Notes under the pieces: generated by a model
Database searches by the model: none
Told to the model about the DNA's origin: nothing
The model's input: only the letters and a program-made list of their open reading frames with translations
Made by a program: the position numbers and the translations under genes
In this document: piece after piece, positions 16,200 through 24,640 of the stretch
How the letters are laid out: every line of letters begins with the position of its first letter
Position numbering within the stretch: position 1 is the first letter of the stretch
Source: Georgenia sp. TF02-10
Lineage (GTDB): Bacteria > Actinomycetota > Actinomycetes > Actinomycetales > Actinomycetaceae
NCBI RefSeq assembly: GCF_022759505.1
Contig: NZ_CP094289.1
Coordinates: 186,001-250,000 of the forward strand
Direction: 5' to 3'
Length of the DNA: 64,000 bases

Positions 16200-17518
16200 C
16201 CGCCCGCCCCGCGGCCCAGCAGCTCCAGGACGTCCTCGACGACCGGGCCCGGGGCGACGTCGGCGACGAAGGATTCGTCGTGCGGGCAGCGCGGGAGGGT
16301 CTCGTCGGTGACGTCGACGCCGCAGACCGGGCAGGCGGTGCGCCAGGCGAGGTGCACCCGGTGCCGCGCCCGGCCCAGCGGCCCGGCGTTGATGACGTTG
16401 CCGAACCAGTAGACCCCCACCGTCGCCGTGCCCACCGCCTGGGCGAGGTGCCGCGGTCCGCTGTCGTTGCCCAGCAGGACGTCGGCCTCGGCGAGCAGGC
16501 CGGGCAGCTCGGCCAGGCCGAGCCGGCCGGCGAGGGAGGAGACCAGCCCGCGGGCCGGCCCCTCGAGGCGGTCCTGGGCGCCGGTGACGATCTGCTCCGC
16601 GGCCGGGACGTCCGTCTCGTCGCCGACCACCACCACCTGCCCACCCGCCTCCGCCGCGGCGGCCGCGACCTGGGCGAACCGCTCGGCCGGCCAGCGCCGC
16701 CGCGGGTCGGTGGCCCCCGGGTGGATCGCGAGCAGCGGGCGGGCCCCGGGCAGGCGGACCCGGGCGCCGCGGTCCCGTTCGGCGGCGGTGACGGCGACGT
16801 GCGGCTCGAGCTGGGTGGCGGGCGCGCCGGCCAGGCCGACGACCTCCAGCGCCCGCAGGACCTCGTGCTGGTAGTAGCGGTAGGGCATGGTCCGCTCGAG
16901 GGCGGCGGCGTCGGGGGTGCGGGTGCCGACGGTGTGCCGGGCGCCGAGGCGCAGCAGGAAGGGGTTGGAGAACCGGCCGCCGCCGTGGACCTGCACGGCC
17001 AGGTCGAGCCGCTGCGCCGCGAGCCCGGCGACGAAGCGGGCGGTCTCGGCGGGGTCCTCGGCCCGGCCCGGCACCTCGCGGACCCCGGGGGCGACCGGGA
17101 GCACCGCGACCTCGTCCACCGGACCGGGCCGGCCGGTCAGCAGGGCGGCGTGCATCGGGGTGCCGAGGAGGGTGATCCGGGCGCCGGGGTAGGCGTCGGC
17201 GAGGGCCTGGACCGCGGGCAGGGCGAAGAGCAGGTCCCCCAGCCCGCCGCCGCGGAGGACGGCGATGCGTTCGACGTCCTCGAAGCGGGGGTGGAGCGGG
17301 CCGACGGCGACGGCGGCCGGTGCGGCGGGCGGTGACGCGGGCACGGGCGGGGCGGCAGCAGCCGGTGCGGCGGACGGCGATGGGACGGCGGGCGGTGACG
17401 CGGGCACGGGCGGGGCGGCGGCGCCCGGCTCGGCGACGGCGGCCGGTCCGGCGGGCGGCGCGGGGCCGCCGGCAGGTGCGGTCCCCGGGTCTGCGGACCC
17501 GGCGCTGGCGACGTTCAC
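16196..17518 (-). CDS. Glycosyltransferase family 9 with Pro/Ala-rich N-terminus and cysteine-rich C-terminus
   Basis: 440 residues, about 80 longer than a usual GT9. Residues 1-75 are a Pro/Ala-rich low-complexity stretch built from 21-residue repeats. The catalytic body follows: VLRGGGLGDLLFALPAVQAL, HPGATDPRRRWPAERF and VLLGNDSGPRHLAQAVG are clear GT9 motifs. Near the C-terminus, CPVCGVDV and LPRCPHDESF supply three cysteines and a histidine, as in many actinobacterial GT9 proteins, and could bind zinc. Translation is coupled to the following GT9 gene. The likely donor is an ADP-heptose-type sugar. Confidence 0.87.
   Translation of the reverse strand: MNVASAGSADPGTAPAGGPAPPAGPAAVAEPGAAAPPVPASPPAVPSPSAAPAAAAPPVPASPPAAPAAVAVGPLHPRFEDVERIAVLRGGGLGDLLFALPAVQALADAYPGARITLLGTPMHAALLTGRPGPVDEVAVLPVAPGVREVPGRAEDPAETARFVAGLAAQRLDLAVQVHGGGRFSNPFLLRLGARHTVGTRTPDAAALERTMPYRYYQHEVLRALEVVGLAGAPATQLEPHVAVTAAERDRGARVRLPGARPLLAIHPGATDPRRRWPAERFAQVAAAAAEAGGQVVVVGDETDVPAAEQIVTGAQDRLEGPARGLVSSLAGRLGLAELPGLLAEADVLLGNDSGPRHLAQAVGTATVGVYWFGNVINAGPLGRARHRVHLAWRTACPVCGVDVTDETLPRCPHDESFVADVAPGPVVEDVLELLGRGAGG
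17324..17419. repeat. 63-bp-period direct repeat encoding a Pro/Ala linker
   Basis: An identical 33-bp block occurs at 17324-17356 and 17387-17419. It encodes the repeated peptide APPVPASPPA in the N-terminal linker of the GT9 enzyme. The period is 63 bp, a whole number of codons, so copy-number change would leave the frame intact. Confidence 0.75.
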
Positions 17519-17799
17519 GCGCGCTCCTCTCGGCGGTTCGCTGCCCGGGCCGGGCCAGCAGTCGGCGGTCGCCGGTCGGCGGGTCGTCGGTCCGGCGAGC
17601 GGGCAGGTCGACCGACCACCGCCGGTCAGCCCTTCTTAGCGGCGGGGCGCGGCGCGGGCAAACCCGGGACGGCGCAGGACCGTGCGGAGAACGGCCCGCC
17701 GCACAAGCACAGCCGCCACCCGGGAGCCGAGACCGAGAGGCGAGAAGGAGAAGAACGTGCTTCTCTGCTGAGGTCGTCGGCTGCTGAGGAGGTTCGACC

Positions 17800-19308
17800 A
17801 TGACGGGTTCCCCTGCGTCCATCGCCCTGGCCGCTGCCGTCGAGGAGCTGGGCGCCGCCGCGCCGGTGGTCGCCGTCGTCGGGGACCTCATCCTGGACGG
17901 CTGGTGGACGGGGCAGGCCCGGCGGATGACCCGGGAGGCGCCCGCCCCGGTCGTGCAGCTGACCGGGCGGCGCTATGCCGCCGGCGGGGCCGCGAACACC
18001 GCGATGAACCTTGCCGCGCTGGGCGCCCAGGTCCGGCTCGCCGGGCTGGTCGGGGACGACGAGAACGGCCGCCGGCTGCTGGACATCCTCACCGAGGGCG
18101 GCGTCGACGTCACCGGCGTGGTCGTGGCGCCCGGCGTCCCGACCACCGTCAAGAGCCGGGTCCTCGCGGCCGACCAGGTGCTGCTGCGGGTGGACGAGGA
18201 GCCCGGCCAGGGCTACCCGCCGGCGGCGCTGCACGAGCTGGCCGAGGCGGCGCTGGCCGCCACCGCCGGCGCGGCGGCCGAGGTGATCTGCGACTACCGC
18301 GGGGACGCCCTCACCGGCCCGGTGCACGCCGCGCTGACCGGGCGCGAGCGCCGGCCGCCGCTGACCGTCGTCGACGGGCACGAGCTGGCGCCCTGGGCGG
18401 TCCTGCACCCCGCCGTCGCCACGCCCAACGCGGGCGAGGTGGCCGGGCTGCTCGGCCGGCCGCTGCCCGCGGGGCCGGACAGGCTGGCGGCGGTGGCGCG
18501 GCTGGCCCCGGAGATCCTCGCCGCCACCGGCGCGGGCGCGGTGGTGGTCACGCTGGACCGGGACGGCACCGTGCTGCTCACCCCGGACGCCCCGCCGCAC
18601 CGCACCCGCGCCCGGCCCGCGGAGGAGAAGAACACCACCGGCGCGGGTGACACGTTCGTCGCCGCCCTCACCCTCGCCGTCGCCGGCGGGCTGCCGCTGC
18701 CGGCCGCGACGGACCTGGCGCAGGCCGCCGCCGACGTCGTCGTCGCCCAGCCGGGCACCGCGGTGTGCACCAGCGCCCAGCTGGCCCAGCGGCTCGGCGG
18801 CAGCGCCGACGGCGCCCTGGGCGAGGCCGAGCTCCTCGCCGGGCTGGCGCGCGAGCGGGCCGCCGGACGGCGCATCGTCTTCACCAACGGCTGCTTCGAC
18901 GTGCTCCACCGCGGGCACACCCGCTACCTGGAGCAGGCCAAGGAGCTCGGCGACGTCCTCGTCGTCGCGGTCAACGCGGACAGCTCGGTGCGCCGGCTGA
19001 AGGGCCCGGGGCGGCCGATCAACGGCGAGGGCGACCGGGCGGCGGTGCTCGCCGCGCTCGCCTGCGTGGACTACGTCACCGTCTTCGACACCGACACCCC
19101 GATCCCGCTGATCGAGCGGATCCGCCCGGACGTCTACGCCAAGGGCGGGGACTACACGCCCGAGATGCTGCCCGAGGCCGGCGCGGTCACGGCCTACGGC
19201 GGCCAGGTGCGCATGCTGGACTACGTCCCGGCCCGCTCCACCACCGCCGTCGTGCACCGGATCCGGGCGCAGGAGCCGGCGGTGGCGGGCGGGGAGGGCC
19301 CTGCGTGA
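17800..19308 (+). CDS. hldE: Bifunctional heptose-7-phosphate kinase / heptose-1-phosphate nucleotidyltransferase (HldE)
   Basis: 502 residues with the two domains of HldE. The N-terminal PfkB-type kinase has YAAGGAANTAMNLAALG and the catalytic NTTGAGDTFVAAL around residue 285. The C-terminal cytidylyltransferase-like domain (from about 345) has FTNGCFDVLHRGHTRYLEQA, RRLKGPGRPINGEGDR and YAKGGDYTPE. It would make ADP-D-glycero-beta-D-manno-heptose precursors, classically for lipopolysaccharide. GmhA, GmhB and the epimerase HldD are not in the window. GTGA overlap couples it to the next GT2 gene. Confidence 0.93.
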   Translation: MTGSPASIALAAAVEELGAAAPVVAVVGDLILDGWWTGQARRMTREAPAPVVQLTGRRYAAGGAANTAMNLAALGAQVRLAGLVGDDENGRRLLDILTEGGVDVTGVVVAPGVPTTVKSRVLAADQVLLRVDEEPGQGYPPAALHELAEAALAATAGAAAEVICDYRGDALTGPVHAALTGRERRPPLTVVDGHELAPWAVLHPAVATPNAGEVAGLLGRPLPAGPDRLAAVARLAPEILAATGAGAVVVTLDRDGTVLLTPDAPPHRTRARPAEEKNTTGAGDTFVAALTLAVAGGLPLPAATDLAQAAADVVVAQPGTAVCTSAQLAQRLGGSADGALGEAELLAGLARERAAGRRIVFTNGCFDVLHRGHTRYLEQAKELGDVLVVAVNADSSVRRLKGPGRPINGEGDRAAVLAALACVDYVTVFDTDTPIPLIERIRPDVYAKGGDYTPEMLPEAGAVTAYGGQVRMLDYVPARSTTAVVHRIRAQEPAVAGGEGPA

Positions 19309-20174
19309 GCCGACGGTGGTCCGGGCGGTGGGCGCAGCCGGCGGAGCCGCCGGCCGCGGTGGTGGACGTGCTCGTGCCCACCTGCGGGCGCACGGCCGAG
19401 CTGGCCGTCACCCTGGCCGGGCTCGCCGCCCAGGACGACCCGCCGTTCCGGGTGGTGGTCAGCGACCAGTCGGACGACGGCGCGGCGGGGCGGGACCCGG
19501 CGGTGACGGCCATGGTCCGGGTGCTCCGGGCGCAGGGCCGGCCGGTCGAGGTGCTGCGCCACCTGCCGCGCCGGGGCCTGGCCGAGCAGCGGCAGTTCCT
19601 GCTCGACGCCGCGACGGCCGAGCACGTGCTCTTCCTCGACGACGACGTGTGGCTGGAGCCGGGGATGCTGGCCCGGCTGCACGCGGCGATCGAAGCCCTG
19701 GGGTGCGGGGTCGTCGGGGCGGCGGTCCAGGGGCTGTCCTACCTGGACGACGACCGGCCGGCCGAGCGGGCCGCGTTCGAGCCCTGGGCGGGGCCGGTCC
19801 GGCCCGAGCGGGTCCGGCGGGGGACGCCGGCGTTCGACCGGTGGCCGCTGCACAACGCCGCGAACCTCACCCACCTGGCCGCCGGGCTGGACGTCGCCGA
19901 CGGCGGCTGGCTCGCGTACAAGGTGGCCTGGGTGGGGGGCTGCGTGCTCTACCGCCGCGCGGCCCTTCTCGCCTGCGGCGGGTTCGACTTCTGGCCCGAG
20001 CTGCCGGTGCAGCACTCCGGGGAGGACGTGGCCGCCCAGTGGCGGGTGATGGAGCGGTTCGGCGGCGCGGGCATCGTGCCCAGCGGCGCGGTGCACCTGG
20101 AGGCGCCGACGACGGTGGTCGAGCGGGACGTGGACGCCTTCGACGTCGTCTTCGCGGACGGGGGTGAGGGGTGA
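19305..20174 (+). CDS. Glycosyltransferase family 2
   Basis: 289 residues from the GTG at 19305 that overlaps the hldE stop. A GT-A fold is indicated by VDVLVPTCGRTAELAVTLAG at the N-terminus, LFLDDDVWLEPGML (the metal-binding DDD) near residue 110, and SGEDVAAQWRVMERFGG near the end. It is likely to act in the same surface-glycan pathway as HldE and the two GT9 enzymes. Donor and acceptor are unknown. Confidence 0.88.
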   Translation: MSRRWSGRWAQPAEPPAAVVDVLVPTCGRTAELAVTLAGLAAQDDPPFRVVVSDQSDDGAAGRDPAVTAMVRVLRAQGRPVEVLRHLPRRGLAEQRQFLLDAATAEHVLFLDDDVWLEPGMLARLHAAIEALGCGVVGAAVQGLSYLDDDRPAERAAFEPWAGPVRPERVRRGTPAFDRWPLHNAANLTHLAAGLDVADGGWLAYKVAWVGGCVLYRRAALLACGGFDFWPELPVQHSGEDVAAQWRVMERFGGAGIVPSGAVHLEAPTTVVERDVDAFDVVFADGGEG

Positions 20175-20215
20175 GGTGGCGTTGGGTCGGGCCGGGCTGA
20201 TGGCTGCTCGCCAGC

Positions 20216-20298
20216 GGCCGGCTGCCTGGCTGAGGGCCGGCTGCCTCGCTGACGGCCGGCTGCCTGGCGGACTGCCGGCTGCCCGGCTGAGGGCCGAC
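20216..20298. repeat. Four-plus tandem 19-bp repeats
   Basis: Units starting GGCCGGCTGCC occupy 20216-20234, 20235-20253, 20254-20272 and 20273-20291, with a fifth partial copy to 20298. They fill the space between the convergent GT2 gene and the hypothetical gene at 20328. The period matches the 19-bp repeats at 118-174, but the unit is different. Confidence 0.75.
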
Positions 20299-20327
20299 TC
20301 GACCGGGCCTGCCCCGCCCGCCCGCTC

Positions 20328-20885
20328 CTACGAGGCCTGCTTGCCCTCCTGCTGCGCCTCCTCGAGCTGGGTGTCGGAGAGGACGCGCCGGTCGGGGTCC
20401 GGGGCGACCGTGGCTGGCACCCGGAGCTCGCTCATGTAGGGCGTGGGCCGGCCGCGGCGGACGTCGAGGAACTCCTTGGCGTAGTACTGCCGGGCGTCGT
20501 CGACGGTCTTGGCGCCGGTGACGATGTCGTGCATGAGGTTGAGCGCGAGGTTGTTCGCCTCCTCGTCGTGGCAGCGCGCGGAGACCTCGCCCTCGGTCCG
20601 GCCGACCACCACGCTGCCGTCGAAGCGCGCGAGGTCCGTGGCCTTCTCCGGCGGCACCCGGTAGTCCAGCACCGAGGTGACCGAGTCGATGTGCGGGATG
20701 GGGAAGTGGTGCTCGACGAAGTCCTTGGAGGCGACCATCCGCTTCCACGGTCCCGGCCGCAGCCAGATGAGGTAGGAGGGCGTGCTCTCCTGCGGCTCGC
20801 CGTACTTGTCGATGACCAGCTGAGCGGCCTCGCGGGATTCCTCGGGCCAGCCGGCGATGATGTCGGACGCGCTCTGGGCGTTCAT
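20328..20885 (-). CDS. Conserved hypothetical protein
   Basis: 185 residues from ATG at 20885, which has AAGGAG upstream. The sequence is soluble, fairly acidic and free of low complexity, for example SDIIAGWPEESREAAQLVID, then EPQESTPSYLIWLRPGPWKR and ARQYYAKEFLDVRRGRPTPY. It has a real-gene codon pattern. I do not recognise a family with certainty, and no catalytic motif or membrane segment is evident. It lies inside the glycan cluster but on the opposite strand, so it need not share the pathway. Confidence 0.7.
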   Translation of the reverse strand: MNAQSASDIIAGWPEESREAAQLVIDKYGEPQESTPSYLIWLRPGPWKRMVASKDFVEHHFPIPHIDSVTSVLDYRVPPEKATDLARFDGSVVVGRTEGEVSARCHDEEANNLALNLMHDIVTGAKTVDDARQYYAKEFLDVRRGRPTPYMSELRVPATVAPDPDRRVLSDTQLEEAQQEGKQAS

Positions 20886-21117
20886 GCGGACTCCTTGTGA
20901 GGTGACGGACGAACCCGCCGGGCCGCGGACTGTCGGCCCGGTCACCCGTCCACCGTCGGCCAGGCCCGTGCCGGCCGCAACCGGGACCGGGCGAGCGCCC
21001 AGGTGCCCGATGCCCGTCTCGCAGACGACGGCGACGGGGCGCGTCACGGGAGGCCCACGGCCGCCTTCCCTGACAACGGCGGCCGGCCGCCGTCGCGACG
21101 TCGGTGCTCGGTCGCGT

Positions 21118-22070
21118 GGTCACCGGCCCAGGCCCCCGCACCTGCCGGGCCGGTGGGAGCATGAGCTGTGCTCGTCAGTGTCGTCATCACGGCCCACGAC
21201 CAGGGCGAGCTGGTCGCCGACGCCGTGGCCTCGGCGACGGAGCAGACCGAGCCGCCCCACGCCGTCGTCGTCATCGACGACGGCTCGACCGATCCCCGCT
21301 CCCTCGCCGTCCTCGACCGGATCGAGACCTCCGGGCGGGCACGGGTCCTGCACCAGGCCAACGCCGGGGTGAGCGCCGCCCGGAACGCCGGCATCGCGGC
21401 GACCGAGACCTCGCTCGTCGCGGTGCTCGACGGCGACGACCAGCTGGCCCCGACGTTCCTCGAACGCACGACCCGCCTGCTCGATGAGGATCCCGAGGTC
21501 GTCGCGGCCTCGTCCTGGCTGCGCATGCACGGTGCCGTGGACGCCGTCGTGCGCCCGCCGGGCGGCGGCGTGGTGGAGTTCCTGCACCGCAACGCCTGCC
21601 CGGCGAACGCGGTGCTGCGCCGGGCCGCCTGGCAGGCGGCCGGCGGATACGACGAGACGATGCGCGACGGGTTCGAGGACTGGGACTTCTTCCTAACGCT
21701 GCTCGCCCGGGGCGGGCGGGCCGCCGTCGTCCCGGAGCCGCTGATCAACTACCGCACGGCGCCCGCCTCGGCGAACGTCCGCTCGATGGAGCGCCGGCTG
21801 GAGCTGTACGGGCGGATCATCGACAAGCACCGCCCGCTCTTCGCCGACCACCTGCGCGAGGCGCTGCTGGGGCTGGAGCGCCGGGCCATGGACGTCCAGG
21901 CGCGGTGGGAGGACGTCGCCACGGCGGACCCGTCCGTCCCGCTCGGGGAGATCACCTACGGCGACGGCGGCATGGCCGCGGCCGTCCGGGTCGCCACCCG
22001 CCGCGCTGCCGCTCGGTAGAGCAGGCGGACGCCAGGGCCGACCTGGGCCGCCGGTAGGGCGATCGCACGC
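21118..22070 (+). repeat. Segmental duplication, copy A (intact)
   Basis: This stretch, from about 50 bp before the GT2 gene to about 50 bp after it, recurs in the same orientation at about 36765-37436. Similarity begins at GGTCACCG and continues through CCGGGCCGGTGGGAGCATGA before the start codon; it fades after CGCCGGTAGGGCGA. Copy B differs by scattered substitutions and one internal deletion of 282 bp. Confidence 0.85.
21168..22019 (+). CDS. Glycosyltransferase family 2, full-length copy
   Basis: 283 residues from GTG 21168. The GT-A nucleotide-sugar site is complete: VSVVITAHDQGELVADAV, VVVIDDGSTDPRSLAVLD, VSAARNAGIAATETS and VAVLDGDDQLAPTFL (the DxD metal site near residue 90). The C-terminal helical part includes FEDWDFFLTLLARGG, the usual ED general-base region. 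It belongs to the surface-glycan cluster on its left. A shortened copy lies 15.6 kb away at 36815. Confidence 0.9.
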   Translation: MLVSVVITAHDQGELVADAVASATEQTEPPHAVVVIDDGSTDPRSLAVLDRIETSGRARVLHQANAGVSAARNAGIAATETSLVAVLDGDDQLAPTFLERTTRLLDEDPEVVAASSWLRMHGAVDAVVRPPGGGVVEFLHRNACPANAVLRRAAWQAAGGYDETMRDGFEDWDFFLTLLARGGRAAVVPEPLINYRTAPASANVRSMERRLELYGRIIDKHRPLFADHLREALLGLERRAMDVQARWEDVATADPSVPLGEITYGDGGMAAAVRVATRRAAAR

Positions 22071-22354
22071 GTCAGCCGCCTGGGCCCTGCGCGTCGCCGA
22101 GCTTGAACCGCCCACCGGCGCTGCCAGTAGTGCGCCTGCCGAGCGTCGGTACACCGTCGAGGGGGCGGCCCTTGCGACACAGCTCCGCCGCGGAGGCGCT
22201 CGACCGCGTCTGCAAGACCGGCTTCGTCTCGGTCGTGAACGCCCGGGCGCGGCGGCCGTTTGAGCCACCGCCGTGAGCGGTGCTCAGCAGCCGGGAGGCG
22301 CTGGGGTCGGTGCTAGGCCGCGGCCCCCAGCTGTGCCAGGGGTACCCTGGATGG
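22020..22354. other. Gene-free interval downstream of the GT2 gene
   Basis: The first 50 bp continue the duplicated segment. The rest contains a short plus-strand frame ending in a stop near 22276 (reading ...EALDRVCKTGFVSVVNARAR), which may be a gene remnant but is too short to name. The GH3 gene ends at 22355. I see no clear terminator. Confidence 0.5.
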
Positions 22355-24640
22355 TCAGGACGGTCGCGCGGCCGGCTCCCCTGCACCTGCCGGCGCCTCG
22401 AGGCGGCCGGCATGCAGGTCGGCGACGTAGATGTCGGTGTACCGGCTGCCAAGCCCGACCGGGGCGAAGACCTCCGCCTCGGCAAGGTCGACGGTCACCA
22501 CGACGGGCTGCCCCGCCGGGACGCGGACCCGGCGCAACCCGAGGAGCTCCTGCTGACGCGGCAGGACGGGGCCGCCCCGGCGTCGCGCGAGGACCGGCAG
22601 CACCAGCTCGCCGTCGACGTCCCCCGTCGCCTGGACGAGCACCTCCACGGTCACCCGTCCGTCTCGGCGGGTGAGCGTAGCGGAGGCGACGCGGGCGCTG
22701 CCGGCGGCCGCGTGGGCGAAGGGCAGGAGGACCGGCGACGGCACGTCGCGGTAGACGCCGTCGGGCGACCATCGGTCGTTGTGCCGTACCGGCCCGGCCC
22801 CCGAGGCCCGGAGCAGCGTGACCGGGAGCCGCCCGGCGGGCACGACGTCGCCGAGCAGGGCGTCGGCCACCGCCCGCGGTCCGTGGGGGCCGGCATACCC
22901 GGCCCACAGCGTCGCGTCGGAGGCCGCCAGGACGCCGGTCAGGACGTGCGGGCGGCCCGCCACGACGACGGAGACCACCGGCCCGGTGGCGGCGGCACGG
23001 ACGACGGAGAGCAGCTCGTCCTGCTGCCCCGGCAGGCGCAGGTCGGCCAGGTCCACTCCCTCGCCTGCGGAGGCGCGCGTCGCGGCTGCGGCGCCGTTGG
23101 GATCGAACTGGTCGGCGTAGGACCGGTGGCTCGTGCCGCCGAGGACCGCGACGACCACGGTGGCGGCCCGCACGGCCTGGGCGAGTCCGGGGTCCGTAGG
23201 TGCGACGGTGAGAACTCGCCCGGGCAGGCGGGCGGTCAGCTGCTCCAGGACCGTCGGGTACTCACCGTCGCGCAGCGGCGGGACGTAGTCACCCAGGAAG
23301 GGCGTCACGTCGTCGGCGTTGGGGCCGACGACGAGCACGGTCGCCTCGGGGGCGAGGAGCTGCTCGGTCGGGATGTGCCCGTCCAGCAGGACCAGGGCGC
23401 TGGCGGCCAGTCGCCGGGACAGGTCGGCGCTCTCAGCCAGCGCCTGCGGCAGGCGTCCGCGCAGCTCGATCCGCTCGCGCCCCGCACGGGCCGACGAGCG
23501 GGCGGGCAGCAGCCCGAGGCGGTCCTTCAGTCGCAGCACGCGGCGGCACGCCTCGGTCACCGCACGGAAGGTCTGCTCGTCCTGCTCGGCCGAGCGCACC
23601 AGCGTCGTGAAGCCCTCGTCCCACAGCGACACGTCGACGCCGGAGCGCAGGGCGAGCCGCCCGGCGTCCGGGATGCTGCCGGTCAGCGGCAGGAGCTGGT
23701 CGACGGCCAGGCCGTCGGCCATGACGATGCCGTCGAAACCCTGCTCCTGCCGCAGCCAGGTCTGCAGCAGCCAGGGGTTGGCGCAGCACGGCACGCCGTC
23801 GATGTCGTTGTAGGCGGCCATCATCCCGACGGCCCCGGCGCGCACGCCGGCGGCGGCGGGGGCCAGGTGGATCTCGTGCAGGTCGCGCGGCCCGACGATC
23901 GCGGACTGGCCGTTCCGCCCGCCGACCGCCTCGCCCTGCGCGGCCAGGTGCTTGAGCACCACCCCGACACCGTCCCGGCCCAGCCGCCGCCGGTCCGCGC
24001 CCTGCATCCCGCGGACGACGGCGCCCACCAGGGTCGCGGCGAGGAACGGGTCCTCGCCGAAGCACTCCTCGCTGCGCCCCCAGCGCCCGTCCCGCAGGAC
24101 GTCCAGCCCGGAGACGAGCGCGAGGTCCACGCCGGAGGCCGCCAGCTCGGTCGCGACGGCGGCGCTCGCCTCCTCGAGGAGGTCGGGGTCCCAGGTCGCC
24201 GCGAGGGCGAGGTTCTGGGGCAGGATCGTGCCGCCGAGGGCCTGGTGGCCGTGCGGGGCCTCCTCGACCACGAAGGCGGCGAGCCCCTGCGGGTTCGCGC
24301 CGCGCACCGCCTGCTGGACGAGGTCGACGACCTCGAGCCGGTCGTCCGGGGTGACGCCGTTCTCCCAGGACCTGCCCGACCACGCGTCGGCACGCATGAG
24401 CCCGTAGATCGCGCCCAGGCCGGACCAGCGCTCGATCTCGGCCAGCGCCTCGTCGGTCAGGACCCAGCGCCCGCCGCGCCGCTCGACGGCGCGCCAGCCC
24501 AGCAGCCGCTGGTTGAGCTGGCCGACCCGCTGCCGCAGGTCGAGCCCGTCGAGGACCGCCTGGACCCGCGCCTCGCGGTCCTGCCCCGAGGTTTGCTCCG
24601 GGCTGGCCTCGTCCGTGCTGCCGGCCGGGAGCCTGCTCAC
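22355..24640 (-). CDS. Glycoside hydrolase family 3 (exo-beta-glycosidase)
   Basis: 761 residues, no signal peptide, so cytoplasmic. The N-terminal barrel has KHLAAQGEAVGGRNGQSA and the nucleophile region GFDGIVMADGLAVDQLL. The second domain includes LVVGPNADDVTPFLGDY, and a C-terminal fibronectin-III-like domain follows. It lacks the KH(I/F)PGxG signature of NagZ-type N-acetylglucosaminidases, so it resembles beta-glucosidase/xylosidase-type GH3; in this locus it probably removes a terminal beta-linked sugar of imported glycans. GTG at 24640 overlaps the GH5 stop (GTGA). It is the last gene of the operon led by GH38. Confidence 0.88.
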   Translation of the reverse strand: MSRLPAGSTDEASPEQTSGQDREARVQAVLDGLDLRQRVGQLNQRLLGWRAVERRGGRWVLTDEALAEIERWSGLGAIYGLMRADAWSGRSWENGVTPDDRLEVVDLVQQAVRGANPQGLAAFVVEEAPHGHQALGGTILPQNLALAATWDPDLLEEASAAVATELAASGVDLALVSGLDVLRDGRWGRSEECFGEDPFLAATLVGAVVRGMQGADRRRLGRDGVGVVLKHLAAQGEAVGGRNGQSAIVGPRDLHEIHLAPAAAGVRAGAVGMMAAYNDIDGVPCCANPWLLQTWLRQEQGFDGIVMADGLAVDQLLPLTGSIPDAGRLALRSGVDVSLWDEGFTTLVRSAEQDEQTFRAVTEACRRVLRLKDRLGLLPARSSARAGRERIELRGRLPQALAESADLSRRLAASALVLLDGHIPTEQLLAPEATVLVVGPNADDVTPFLGDYVPPLRDGEYPTVLEQLTARLPGRVLTVAPTDPGLAQAVRAATVVVAVLGGTSHRSYADQFDPNGAAAATRASAGEGVDLADLRLPGQQDELLSVVRAAATGPVVSVVVAGRPHVLTGVLAASDATLWAGYAGPHGPRAVADALLGDVVPAGRLPVTLLRASGAGPVRHNDRWSPDGVYRDVPSPVLLPFAHAAAGSARVASATLTRRDGRVTVEVLVQATGDVDGELVLPVLARRRGGPVLPRQQELLGLRRVRVPAGQPVVVTVDLAEAEVFAPVGLGSRYTDIYVADLHAGRLEAPAGAGEPAARPS

